From positions 1 through 13,498 of the forward strand of contig WQXE01000047.1 of assembly GCA_009784995.1 (NCBI GenBank): a stretch of DNA of 13,498 nt, in the 5' to 3' direction. The stretch is from Treponema sp. Its GTDB lineage: Bacteria; Spirochaetota; Spirochaetia; Treponematales; Breznakiellaceae. The stretch's first letter is position 1, and each line of letters opens with the position of its first letter. Made by a program: the position numbers and the translations under genes. Positions 1 through 7,375 of this stretch are shown piece by piece. The notes under the pieces are model-generated. The model was not told the origin of the DNA and did not search any database. It saw only the letters and a program-made list of their open reading frames with translations.

Positions 1-1
1 A

Positions 2-1258
2 CAAGCAGTATCGCAGCAAATAGCGGACTCATATATTATTATTCTTGTAATCTCACTTTTTATTCTGCTTTGCTTTTCAGCTTTTTTTTCTGCCTGTGAA
101 ATGGCTTTTTCATCGTTAAATCGAATTAAACTTAAAAGCCTTGCCGTTAAAAGCAAACGGGCGCGGCTCGCGCTAAAAATGATAGAAGCTTACGACAAAA
201 TCCTTTCTACAGTTTTAATCGGCAACAATATTGTAAATATTACCGCTTCCGCGCTGGCAACGGCTCTTTTTATTGGTTTATTTGGAGCCAAGGGTGTAAG
301 TATCGCCACGCTTATTATGACAATTTTGCTTTTGATTTTTGGCGATATTTCCCCAAAGGCGCTGGCGAAAGAAACGCCGGAATTAACGGCGCTTAGAAAC
401 GCTCCTCTTTTGCGTTTTTTTGTTTTTTTACTTACTCCCATTAATTTTCTTACAGGCTGCTGGAAAAAATTATTAATGAAGATTTTTCCCGTAAAAGTAA
501 ATCTTTCTACAACCGAAGATGAGCTTTTAACCTTTGTAGAAGAAGTGCGGCAGGAAGGCGTTATAAATATTCAGGAAGAGCAGATGATCAGGCAGGTAAT
601 TAGCTTTGATGATTTAAAAGTTTCTGAAATATTCACCCCCCGTATTGATGTTGAAGCGATTCAGGATAACGCCACTGTTGAAGAAATTGACAAAAAATTT
701 ATCGAAACAGGATTTTCCAGGCTTCCTGTTTACCGGGATTCAATTGATAATATTACAGGGATTCTTCTTTTAAAAGATTTTTATCATGAAGTAATGAAAG
801 GTTTAAAAACACCTTCGCAGATTATTACACCTGTTGTATTTGTTACAAAAACAATTAAAGTAGAAAAACTGCTTAGAACTTTACAGAAAAAACAGGCTCA
901 CATGGCGGTTGTTGTAGATGAATACGGCGGCACTTTGGGAATTGTAACAATCGAAGATATTGTAGAAGAACTGGTAGGTGAAATCTGGGACGAACATGAT
1001 GAAATTGTAGAACCCGTTAAAAAAGAAACAGACGGAAGTTTTATCGTTTTGGGAAATGTAAACTTTTTTGATATGCTGGAAAGTATCGGACAGGAAGCGC
1101 AAGAAATCCCAAACACGACAGTGGCGAACTGGATAATGGAAAGTCTTGGAAGACTTCCGCGCGCTTTTGAAATTTTAACCTGGAATAATTTAACAATAAT
1201 TGTATTAAAAGTTATTAAACAAAGAGTAATGGAAGTAAAAGTTACCGTTAATAATTAA
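2..1258 (+). CDS. CNNM (DUF21) / CBS-pair / CorC-HlyC membrane protein, TlyC-type hemolysin family, 5' partial
   Basis: Membrane protein of the CNNM/CorC family, usually annotated as hemolysin or linked to divalent-cation (Mg/Co) transport. The reading frame is open from base 2, and the residues before the Met at 101 include FSAFFSACEMAFSSL, the conserved first DUF21 helix. That Met is therefore internal and the true start lies before the window. Further hydrophobic segments follow around GNNIVNITASALATALFIGL and ATLIMTILLLIFG, then the family motif FGDISPKALA (Asp where Glu is more usual). The cytosolic part holds CBS 1 (about VSEIFTPRIDVEAI to GILLLKDF), CBS 2 (AHMAVVVDEYGGTLGIVTIEDI) and a C-terminal CorC_HlyC domain ending in VMEVKVTVNN. 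Its TAA overlaps the stop of the convergent UMP kinase gene. The family is certain. Transport versus regulatory role, and any haemolytic activity, cannot be told from sequence. Confidence 0.93.
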   Translation, partial: QAVSQQIADSYIIILVISLFILLCFSAFFSACEMAFSSLNRIKLKSLAVKSKRARLALKMIEAYDKILSTVLIGNNIVNITASALATALFIGLFGAKGVSIATLIMTILLLIFGDISPKALAKETPELTALRNAPLLRFFVFLLTPINFLTGCWKKLLMKIFPVKVNLSTTEDELLTFVEEVRQEGVINIQEEQMIRQVISFDDLKVSEIFTPRIDVEAIQDNATVEEIDKKFIETGFSRLPVYRDSIDNITGILLLKDFYHEVMKGLKTPSQIITPVVFVTKTIKVEKLLRTLQKKQAHMAVVVDEYGGTLGIVTIEDIVEELVGEIWDEHDEIVEPVKKETDGSFIVLGNVNFFDMLESIGQEAQEIPNTTVANWIMESLGRLPRAFEILTWNNLTIIVLKVIKQRVMEVKVTVNN

Positions 1259-1962
1259 CCGTTAGCGCAGATTGTAGTGCCTGTGTAATCTTCGCCGTTT
1301 AATATTTTTTTTAAGTTTTCCAGATCTCTTCCGCCAGCGCAGATTACTTTAAGACCGATTTTTTCAGCGTGACGGCTCGCGACAGGATCGAATGGAACAT
1401 TTTTTCCCGGTACCCATTCATCGCCTACAATAGCGCGAAAATCCGCCCATTTAATTTTGTCGATTGGCTGCGCGTTAGGATCGATTTTTGGATCCGCCGT
1501 ATATACTTTTTCTATGTTGGATAAATTAATTACCATGTCGGCGCCAAAACGTTCCGCTAAAAGCACCGCGTCGTAATCGGTAGAAAAACCCGGTTTCCAG
1601 CCAGCGGCTACAAGAACATGACCTGTCAGCGGTTGTACTTCTGTTGGATCTGTTACAACATCCTGATTACACCATTTACTCATAAGCGCTTTTATTAATT
1701 GCGCGTTTAATCTTGTCGCCATTATTCCTATCCAGTCCGCATTATAATGCGCCGCGTTAGTGTCAATACTGTTAGCTGATATTTCCCGGTACGCGTTTTG
1801 ATAATGACGCGCGGGACCTCCGCCGCCTACTACAAAAATAAAATGTCTGTCGGATTCATTTTCTATAAAAGAGCGTACAAGTTCTACAAATTTTTTTAAA
1901 TATTCTGTATCAACTTTGTCCGGAGCTACGATTGAACCGCCAAGTGATATTACTGTTACCAT
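1255..1962 (-). CDS. pyrH: UMP kinase, archaeal-type subfamily (amino acid kinase fold)
   Basis: Predicted to phosphorylate UMP to UDP with ATP in the cytosol, in pyrimidine nucleotide synthesis. The 235 residues show the amino acid kinase pattern: SLGGSIVAP (residues 6-14), glycine loop VVGGGGPARH (44-53), DWIGIMATRLNAQ (76-88), GFSTDYDAVLLAE (125-137), VYTADPKIDPNA (153-164) and FDPVAS (191-196). The opening GGS and DWIGI...TRLNA motifs match the archaeal-type UMP kinases, not the usual bacterial PyrH, which starts with a KLSGE-type motif. Start: ATG preceded by AAAGGAAG at good spacing. It is the last gene of the minus-strand run, 11 bp after the lipoprotein gene, and its stop shares TTAA with the convergent membrane-protein gene, with no terminator hairpin visible. 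A related small-molecule kinase of the same fold is possible but less likely. Confidence 0.85.
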   Translation of the reverse strand: MVTVISLGGSIVAPDKVDTEYLKKFVELVRSFIENESDRHFIFVVGGGGPARHYQNAYREISANSIDTNAAHYNADWIGIMATRLNAQLIKALMSKWCNQDVVTDPTEVQPLTGHVLVAAGWKPGFSTDYDAVLLAERFGADMVINLSNIEKVYTADPKIDPNAQPIDKIKWADFRAIVGDEWVPGKNVPFDPVASRHAEKIGLKVICAGGRDLENLKKILNGEDYTGTTICANG

Positions 1963-1973
1963 ATTTTCTTCCT

Positions 1974-3665
1974 TTAATGATATAAACCGCTTATAATAAT
2001 ATCACCCCAAAGGCTTGTGTAAGATTCAAGTCCGCCTGCCGCTTCTTCCCAAATATTCTGAAGTGAATATGATCTGTTATGCGAAACAATTCTTCCTCTG
2101 TTTTCCATTTGCGAAAGCTGAAGATCGCCTCTGGAAAACGCGATACGCTGATTATCAATGTTTCCAAAATAATAATTTGCCGTGTCAATTTCCGGCTGCT
2201 CAATGTCACCTAACCAGTCAAAACCGGCTGTATTTAACTGTTGAATAAAACCCGCTAAAGCGCCTGTTCCCATTACAGGATCAACAGGAACCCAGCCAAA
2301 ACTATCAATCCAAAATTCCGCCCAGTAATGGCGAATTGTATGCCCCATTTGATCGATTAACACACCCGCGATTGGTAAACACGGTACTCCCGCGGCGCGG
2401 GTCATCGCTGTAAATAGTAAAACGGCTGTGTAGGAATCCGCCTGTTTTTGATCAAGAACTTCGCCAAGATCAGTTAAAGAGGGTTGTGTATCAATTATTT
2501 GTATATTTGTAATTATCCAGTCATATATGGCTTTTGTTTTTACATACGGGTTTTGTTCCCTGCCGATGATTGAATTAACAGTTGTTCTAATTTCGCGGGT
2601 TTCACTTGGAATTAGAGCTGTATTTTGTGTATACATGACAGATAACGGTGATGTTTCCTGTCTAATAAATTGCGGGTTTAAATTTGTTTCAACCGCGTAT
2701 ACTTCAACTCTGAATGAATTATTTATAGAATGATTCGATCCTGTTAAAAGGCTTTCAAGTTTAAAAAGACTCACTCCCCGGTGATTTTCCAGAAACGGTT
2801 CATTATTACGCGATATTAACCGCGTATTTCTTTGGGATGGAGAGTTTATAGGTCTTGGTATCCATAAATACAGTGTATTAGGTCTTGTCGCTTCGTTAAT
2901 TCTTATATCAACAGAGTAAGATATTGTATATATTCGTTTATCTTTTAAAACTTTTGTTCCCGGTCTGCCTGATACATCAAAATATACAGGACGAGACCTT
3001 CCATGCGGTGTTCTTACTTCCAAACTGCCGCTTACAGCTCCGTCGGGCAGGCGGACACGAATTTCTCTTGAACTCCAAAATTCATAACCCAGTTCCATTT
3101 CTGATACTTCTATAAATTCCGGGTCGCTTATATTAAATTGATTAAATGAAGGTGAATCAAAATCCCACGAGAAAAAAACACCGGATACCGCTTGTAAAGT
3201 ATTTTCGCGCGATACTCCGAAATTATTTCCCGTAATTGTTATTATTGAACCCGGTGTGCCTGATTGCGGATTTACTGAAATAATTCTTGGTTCAAGCCCG
3301 AACACTTCGCCGTCAACCGGTCTTGGCACAGACGCGCTATTTGTAAATAATAATCCGTTACTTTTTTTTCCTCTTGTGTGTACATAAACAAGCCCCGATT
3401 CACCTAACTCCGGAACTCTGACAATAATTAAATTGTCCTGCCATAAATGATATGATGAATTTGTCGGCGGTATACCCGCGATCATTACATAAGATGAATC
3501 ATCGCGCGAGCCGCCAAACCCGCTTCCTGTTAGTGTAATAAACTCGCCCATTACGCCAATTCTTGGATCTATAGATTTTAAAACCGGAGATTCTGTTCTG
3601 CATGAATTTAAAAATATAATTAGCGTTAACGCCAATATGGTGATTAGAAAAAATTTATTCGTCAT
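1974..3665 (-). CDS. Lipoprotein with two TIG/IPT domains and a Cys-less transglutaminase-like domain
   Basis: Predicted envelope lipoprotein of 563 residues. The N-terminus is a type II signal peptide: Lys4, a hydrophobic stretch (5-19) and the lipobox-like LNSC with Cys22 as lipidation site. Two TIG/IPT immunoglobulin-like domains follow, opening SIDPRIGVMGEFITLTGSGFG (about 31-110) and SVNPQSGTPGSIITITGNNFG (about 130-232). After a beta-rich middle comes a transglutaminase-like core (about 340-465): KTKAIYDWI, then QADSYTAVLLFTAMTRAAGVPC, then RHYWAEFWIDSFGWVPVDP. His446 and Asp462 occupy the triad positions, but Ser411 sits where the nucleophilic Cys is expected. Transpeptidase or protease activity is therefore doubtful, and a binding or structural role fits better. 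The ATG overlaps the preceding gene by 11 bp (ATGACGAATAA) and has no clear Shine-Dalgarno, so translation is probably coupled. Placement behind a sigma/anti-sigma pair suggests a role in envelope signalling or stress (inference). Confidence 0.85.
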   Translation of the reverse strand: MTNKFFLITILALTLIIFLNSCRTESPVLKSIDPRIGVMGEFITLTGSGFGGSRDDSSYVMIAGIPPTNSSYHLWQDNLIIVRVPELGESGLVYVHTRGKKSNGLLFTNSASVPRPVDGEVFGLEPRIISVNPQSGTPGSIITITGNNFGVSRENTLQAVSGVFFSWDFDSPSFNQFNISDPEFIEVSEMELGYEFWSSREIRVRLPDGAVSGSLEVRTPHGRSRPVYFDVSGRPGTKVLKDKRIYTISYSVDIRINEATRPNTLYLWIPRPINSPSQRNTRLISRNNEPFLENHRGVSLFKLESLLTGSNHSINNSFRVEVYAVETNLNPQFIRQETSPLSVMYTQNTALIPSETREIRTTVNSIIGREQNPYVKTKAIYDWIITNIQIIDTQPSLTDLGEVLDQKQADSYTAVLLFTAMTRAAGVPCLPIAGVLIDQMGHTIRHYWAEFWIDSFGWVPVDPVMGTGALAGFIQQLNTAGFDWLGDIEQPEIDTANYYFGNIDNQRIAFSRGDLQLSQMENRGRIVSHNRSYSLQNIWEEAAGGLESYTSLWGDIIISGLYH

Positions 3666-4113
3666 TTACTGCGATGTATGGATTTACTGTTAAGATTACC
3701 TGTAATGATGTATTTGACGTACCAAGCGGAAAGAAATAAATTGGTTCGTTAAAATCCATGGGAATAGTTTGTATATATGTATAATAGCTGACGCCGCCGC
3801 CGGGATTATTTATCCACATCTGCCCCTGGGCGACAAGTACATTACCCTGTCTGCGTATAAAAGGAGTAAATTGTATAACTACAACCATGTTTGATCCTAC
3901 AAGTCTTACACCTACAGGACTGCCCGGTATCGCCACTCTTGTTTGTGATTCATCCATGAGTAAATTCTGCTCATCCATTACTCTCGCGTTAATGTTCATT
4001 GCCAAAGACCGCATCCCGCTTCCTTGCCGTGTATCCTGAGCGTTAATAAAACTTGTTGTCATGATAAAAAACACAGCGAAAAAAATACCGGTTATATATA
4101 CAGTACGATTCAT
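3655..4113 (-). CDS. Small exported protein of unknown function
   Basis: I do not recognise a family for this 152-residue protein. Residues 1-25 form a signal peptide (Arg3, hydrophobic ITGIFFAVFFIMTTSF, then INA before Gln26), with probable cleavage after Ala25 and no lipobox, so the mature protein is probably periplasmic. The mature part lacks Cys, is rich in Val, Ile, Asn and aromatic residues, and looks beta-stranded (VVVIQFTPFIRRQGNVLVAQGQMWI, then SYYTYIQTIPMDF). It is firmly embedded in the operon: the ATG lies 1 bp after the anti-sigma stop with a strong AGGAGA site inside the end of that gene, and its own stop overlaps the start of the lipoprotein gene by 11 bp. Tight coupling to a membrane anti-sigma factor and a TIG lipoprotein suggests a shared periplasmic role, such as ligand or partner of the anti-sigma factor. 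That is inference only. Confidence 0.75.
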   Translation of the reverse strand: MNRTVYITGIFFAVFFIMTTSFINAQDTRQGSGMRSLAMNINARVMDEQNLLMDESQTRVAIPGSPVGVRLVGSNMVVVIQFTPFIRRQGNVLVAQGQMWINNPGGGVSYYTYIQTIPMDFNEPIYFFPLGTSNTSLQVILTVNPYIAVNDE

Positions 4114-4114
4114 T

Positions 4115-4807
4115 CTATTGATTTCTCCTGGTTGGACGGCTGCCTTCGCCTGTTCGCCTGTTTGATTGGTGTTCCTGATTTTGCCTTGTATAATCAGCCG
4201 ACCTGACTATAACAGGTTCACCGGTTCTTTGAAAATCTTTATTTTCCGGCAGCCTAAGGATTATAATGTCTGATCCATCGGAAGATAAATATTGAAGAAC
4301 ACTGCTTATATCCGCGACAGGTAAAACCTGCATTTCGTCTTCCGGCAGGATGAAGTTTACCCTGTCTAAAGGTTCTATAAAAGCGATTCCGTCATTACTT
4401 TGTCCGCCGCGAAGCCACAACGCGGTCATCAACATAATAACAAGCGCAGCCGCCGCCGCCGCGGGGATAGGGATAGAAAGTCTTTTTTGCATAAATCCCG
4501 AGGCATTCATTCTGCGAATATTGCTATTAACAGAGCGCGGCTGGAAGCGCCGTCTGGACTGAAGATTTTGCCAAACCCTGTCTTTTGCCGCTTCTATCAT
4601 TTCCAGTTCATCTTTAGCTGAAAGTTCTGCTGAAACATTTATAGAAGAAGATTTGATTGAAGAAGATTTGTTAAAAATTTGTTTAAAACCATTAAGCTTC
4701 TCTTTGCAAGCCGCGCATTCATTTAAATGGCTTTCCAGTTTTTCTTTCCAGGGGGACGGGAGTTCCCCATCCAGATAGATAGAAAGTAGTTGAGGATCAG
4801 GACACAT
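4115..4807 (-). CDS. Membrane-anchored zinc-finger (zf-HC2) anti-sigma factor
   Basis: Predicted to hold the adjacent ECF sigma factor inactive at the inner membrane. Residues 1-40 carry the anti-sigma zinc-finger pattern His27-x3-Cys31-x2-Cys34 (ESHLNECAACKE), preceded by the typical LLSIYLDGELP. A Ser/Lys-rich linker contains a short tandem repeat (SSSIKSSSI, about 48-56). A single membrane segment spans about 114-132 (IPAAAAAALVIMLMTALWL) with basic residues before it, and about 95 residues follow outside. The ending is polar and Arg-rich (NRRTGEGSRPTRRN). Its ATG overlaps the sigma gene by 11 bp (ATGTGTCCTGA), with AGGGGG five bases upstream, as expected for a co-produced sigma/anti-sigma pair. 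The layout of cytosolic zinc finger, one membrane span and extracytoplasmic tail is typical of the class. The tail has no domain I recognise, so the signal is unknown. Confidence 0.87.
   Translation of the reverse strand: MCPDPQLLSIYLDGELPSPWKEKLESHLNECAACKEKLNGFKQIFNKSSSIKSSSINVSAELSAKDELEMIEAAKDRVWQNLQSRRRFQPRSVNSNIRRMNASGFMQKRLSIPIPAAAAAALVIMLMTALWLRGGQSNDGIAFIEPLDRVNFILPEDEMQVLPVADISSVLQYLSSDGSDIIILRLPENKDFQRTGEPVIVRSADYTRQNQEHQSNRRTGEGSRPTRRNQ
4644..4670 (-). repeat. Short tandem duplication in the anti-sigma linker
   Basis: GAAGAAGATTTG occurs twice at 15-base spacing (4644-4655 and 4659-4670, plus-strand reading). On the coding strand it gives the repeated SSSIK/SSSIN linker between the zinc finger and the membrane segment. 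It looks like a local slippage duplication in a flexible region. Confidence 0.7.
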
Positions 4808-5417
4808 TTGTTCCCCCTTTTGCCGCTGCCTGTTCGGCTTCCGCTAGCAATATGGCAAGGCGTTCACGGGCTCTGAACACCCGCACTTTAACATTTCCTT
4901 CGCTTATGCCAAGTACTCTGCCAATTTCTTTATAATTCATTTCCGCGTACTCTTTTAATACTAATACCATACGTAAATTTTCCGGCAGCTTATCAAGAGC
5001 GCTTTTAACTTCTTCGCTCGTTTCCTTCTTGACAAGTAACCCTTCCCCGGTTTCCTCCTGTCTGTGGTCTTCTCTAAAGGCGCGTTGATACGCTTTGCGT
5101 TCCCGCTCCTTTCGTTTCGCGTAATTTAACGCGGCGTTTTTTACAACGCGAATTAACCAATACTTCGCTTCCTCCGGGTTTGGAAAAACCATATTTTTTT
5201 CGTATAAACGAAAAAAACTTTCCTGGCAAAGGTCTTCCGCCGCTTCACTGTTGTTCGTAACCCTGTAAGCTACTCTGAACAAAACCTGGAAGGTTGAATC
5301 GTAAAGACGTTTAAACTCGCGGTTATATTCAACCGGATTTATTTCGCTTACAGATGCCGCCTTTGTTGATTCATCGTTAATAGTGTCTTCCTGTTGTTCT
5401 TCTATATCTTTAAACAA
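4797..5417 (-). CDS. ECF-type (sigma-24 class) RNA polymerase sigma factor, TTG start
   Basis: Directs RNA polymerase to a set of promoters when released by the anti-sigma factor encoded next to it. The 206 residues contain sigma region 2 (about 37-105: LYDSTFQVLFRVAYRV, then SEAAEDLCQESFFRLYEK and YWLIRVVKNAALNYAKRK) and region 4 (about 137-190: ALDKLPENLRMVLVLKEYAEMNYKEIGRVLGISEGNVKVRVFRARERL, including the helix-turn-helix). Regions 1.2 and 3 are absent, which is the ECF layout. The roughly 30-residue acidic N-terminal extension is longer than usual. The start must be TTG (complement of 5415-5417): an in-frame TGA lies three codons upstream, and GAGGA sits at correct spacing. It begins 16 bp after cysS stops, so it is probably transcribed from the cysS promoter and perhaps also its own. 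No repeat of a typical ECF promoter was recognised that would show autoregulation. Confidence 0.93.
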   Translation of the reverse strand: MFKDIEEQQEDTINDESTKAASVSEINPVEYNREFKRLYDSTFQVLFRVAYRVTNNSEAAEDLCQESFFRLYEKNMVFPNPEEAKYWLIRVVKNAALNYAKRKERERKAYQRAFREDHRQEETGEGLLVKKETSEEVKSALDKLPENLRMVLVLKEYAEMNYKEIGRVLGISEGNVKVRVFRARERLAILLAEAEQAAAKGGTNVS

Positions 5418-5433
5418 GTTTTTTCCTCATTTG

Positions 5434-6915
5434 TTACATACGCCGCCAGGTAGTTCCGGCAGGTCCGTCTTCAAGTATTATACCACGATCCTTTAGACTT
5501 TGTCTTATATTGTCGGCGGTTGTAAAGTCTTTTGCCTTTTTAGCTTCAATTCTTTTGTTTATTTGTTCATTAATTTCCTGTTCATCGTTATTTTCGTTGA
5601 TTTTCGCTTCGTTTTTTATTTTTACAGCGTCTTCAAGCCCTAATCCTAAAACCCTGTCCATATCAAAAATCGCCGCGAGAGTGTCCGCTGTAGCCGGCGC
5701 CTCTTTTAAAAGCCCCCAAACTTCCGCCAGAGCCCTTGGAGTATTCAAATCATCCTCGATAGCCCTATCAAACCCTTCTATATATTTGCTTATTTCTTCA
5801 TTACCTTTTTCCTTAAATCCGCGTAAATCCGTATGTACCGCAGGTACGCAATCCGCGTTAATCAGCGTTTCCTGTATACCAAGCCTGTTTGCCAATCCTC
5901 TTACTTTATCTACCAGCGATTTTCTCGAATTCTTCGCTCCTTGCAAGCTTTCGAACGAAAACCGCAATTGGCTTCTATAATGTCCGCTTAAAAGGAAATA
6001 ACGATAATCCAGAGGGTCAAAACCTTCGTCGATAATGCTTTGTAAGGTAAGAAAACCCCCTGCCGATTTGGACATTTTTCCCTTGTCTAAAACAAGGAAT
6101 TCATTGTGAAGCCAGTATTTTACCCAGGGTTTTAAACCTGTGGCGGCTTCGCTTTGTGCGATTTCGTTAGTGTGGTGAATCGGAATATGATCGATGCCGC
6201 CGGCGTGAATATCAAACTGTTCGCCTAAGTATTTCATGCTCATAGCCGAACATTCGATATGCCAGCCGGGATAACCCCTTCCCCAGGGGCTGTCCCAGGT
6301 AAGAGCTTGGTTTTCGAACTTGCTTTTTGTAAACCAAAGCACAAAATCGCCCGGGTTTCGCTTGTTTTCGTCCTGTTCGATTCTGGCACCGGCTTTTAAA
6401 TCATCCAGCTTTAACAGGGCTAAATCGCCGTAAGAAGGAAATTTCGATATATCAAAGTATAAATTTCCACCCGCGAGGTAGGTAAACCCGTTTTTTTCGA
6501 TTCTTTCTATTAAAGAGATCATTTCACTGATATGTTCTGTCGCTTTGCAAACCACAGTAGGGCGGGTAATATTCATTTTGTCGGTATCTTTAAAGAACGC
6601 TTCAGTGTAAAAATCCGCTATTTCTAAAACGCTTTTGCCGCGTTCTTCGGCGCTTTTTACCATTTTATCTTCGCCGTCGTCGCTATCGTTTGACAAATGC
6701 CCGACATCGGTAATATTCATCACATGGTTTACGTCAAACCCTGCGCGGCGCAAAGATCGAACCAGAATATCGTGATGTACATAAGCTCGAATGTTTCCAA
6801 TATGCGCGTAATTATAAACAGTAGGTCCGCAGCCATAAAAGCCGACTTTTTGCTCTCGCAGAGGTTTAAATTGTTGTTTTTCACGTCCGAATGTGTTGTA
6901 AAACGCAAATGCCAT
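5434..6915 (-). CDS. cysS: Cysteinyl-tRNA synthetase
   Basis: Class I aminoacyl-tRNA synthetase that activates cysteine with ATP and charges tRNA-Cys in the cytosol. Its 493 residues are close to the usual length. Visible hallmarks are YGCGPTVYNYAHIGNIR with the HIGH-type motif HIGN (38-41), the second signature KMSKS (280-284) and the expected zinc ligands Cys29, Cys222 (WHIECSAMSM), His247 and Glu251 (HHTNEIAQSEA). The C-terminal part (about 330-493) is the helical, anticodon-binding side, including a charged stretch (KIKNEAKINENNDEQEINEQINKR). The ATG fits alignment with the family, which begins within a few residues of FYNTFGREKQQFKPL, but no Shine-Dalgarno lies upstream (CCCTATTAAT just before ATG). 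It heads the run that continues into the sigma/anti-sigma genes. That pairing joins a housekeeping gene to a stress-type regulator. Confidence 0.97.
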   Translation of the reverse strand: MAFAFYNTFGREKQQFKPLREQKVGFYGCGPTVYNYAHIGNIRAYVHHDILVRSLRRAGFDVNHVMNITDVGHLSNDSDDGEDKMVKSAEERGKSVLEIADFYTEAFFKDTDKMNITRPTVVCKATEHISEMISLIERIEKNGFTYLAGGNLYFDISKFPSYGDLALLKLDDLKAGARIEQDENKRNPGDFVLWFTKSKFENQALTWDSPWGRGYPGWHIECSAMSMKYLGEQFDIHAGGIDHIPIHHTNEIAQSEAATGLKPWVKYWLHNEFLVLDKGKMSKSAGGFLTLQSIIDEGFDPLDYRYFLLSGHYRSQLRFSFESLQGAKNSRKSLVDKVRGLANRLGIQETLINADCVPAVHTDLRGFKEKGNEEISKYIEGFDRAIEDDLNTPRALAEVWGLLKEAPATADTLAAIFDMDRVLGLGLEDAVKIKNEAKINENNDEQEINEQINKRIEAKKAKDFTTADNIRQSLKDRGIILEDGPAGTTWRRM

Positions 6916-6930
6916 ATTAATAGGGTAGGG

Positions 6931-6953
6931 AAAAACTCGATAAAAATCAAGTT
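6931..6953 (-). terminator. Weak intrinsic-terminator-like hairpin between the protease gene and cysS
   Basis: On the minus strand an 8-bp stem, AACTTGAT and ATCGAGTT with one G-T pair and a TTTT loop, is followed by a short T-run. It lies just after the stop of the aspartic protease gene and 16 bases before the cysS ATG. The stem has few G-C pairs, so it may only partly stop transcription or may act as an mRNA structure ahead of cysS. Confidence 0.35.
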
Positions 6954-6961
6954 ACAAAAAA

Positions 6962-7375
6962 TTATCTTACAGAAACAATTACTTCATCGCCATGAGCGCC
7001 TATTACTTCTTGAGAGCTTGGATGAATCATTAAATCCATTGCTTCCAGCGGAATTGCGCCAAGAAGGTTTATTTCGGCATTAGGAATAACCATAGCCTCG
7101 CAAAGAACACCGCGATTTTTCCATATAATTTCCAAAGGACCTACAACGTCATAAACGGCTTTAGAACCATCGGCAAGGGTACCTGTTTTGGTTCTTGTAC
7201 GTTCAAGTCCAAGTTTTGCACGCGTTTCTTCGTTTATTACCATTGTCCATGCGCCTGTATCAACTAAAGCGTTAACTGTAAGCTGCCTTATTTTATTGTT
7301 GGGAATAAGATTTTCTTCAGCTTTCATCATATCATTTCTGTTTTTTAATGTAATTTCTGTGTGTACCAATCCCAT
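6962..7375 (-). CDS. Retropepsin-like (clan AA) aspartic protease family protein
   Basis: Small soluble protein of 137 residues resembling single-lobe retroviral-type aspartic proteases, which act as dimers with one Asp from each subunit. The catalytic motif is ALVDTGAWTMVI, with Asp39-Thr40-Gly41. The later part matches the family: TLADGSKAVYDVVGPLEI (66-83), then the hydrophobic-hydrophobic-Gly motif and its extension INLLGAIPLEAMDLMIHP (102-119). The start MGLVHTEITLKN is typical of the bacterial subgroup. There is no signal peptide or membrane segment, so it should act in the cytosol. The substrate is unknown, and many bacterial members have no proven proteolytic activity. Start: ATG with GGAGG at 5-base spacing. 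It has its own AT-rich upstream region with a palindrome at 7397-7411, and cysS follows 46 bp later with a weak hairpin between, so it may be a separate unit. Confidence 0.88.
   Translation of the reverse strand: MGLVHTEITLKNRNDMMKAEENLIPNNKIRQLTVNALVDTGAWTMVINEETRAKLGLERTRTKTGTLADGSKAVYDVVGPLEIIWKNRGVLCEAMVIPNAEINLLGAIPLEAMDLMIHPSSQEVIGAHGDEVIVSVR

Noticed and set aside
4440..4470. GCC-repeat tract (GCCGCCGCCGCC on the plus strand)
   Set aside because: It encodes the poly-Ala part of the anti-sigma membrane segment and needs no other explanation.
5510..5980. 156-residue plus-strand ORF opposite cysS
   Set aside because: Shadow frame of cysS; Ser/Phe-rich and without recognisable motifs, while the opposite strand is clearly cysS.
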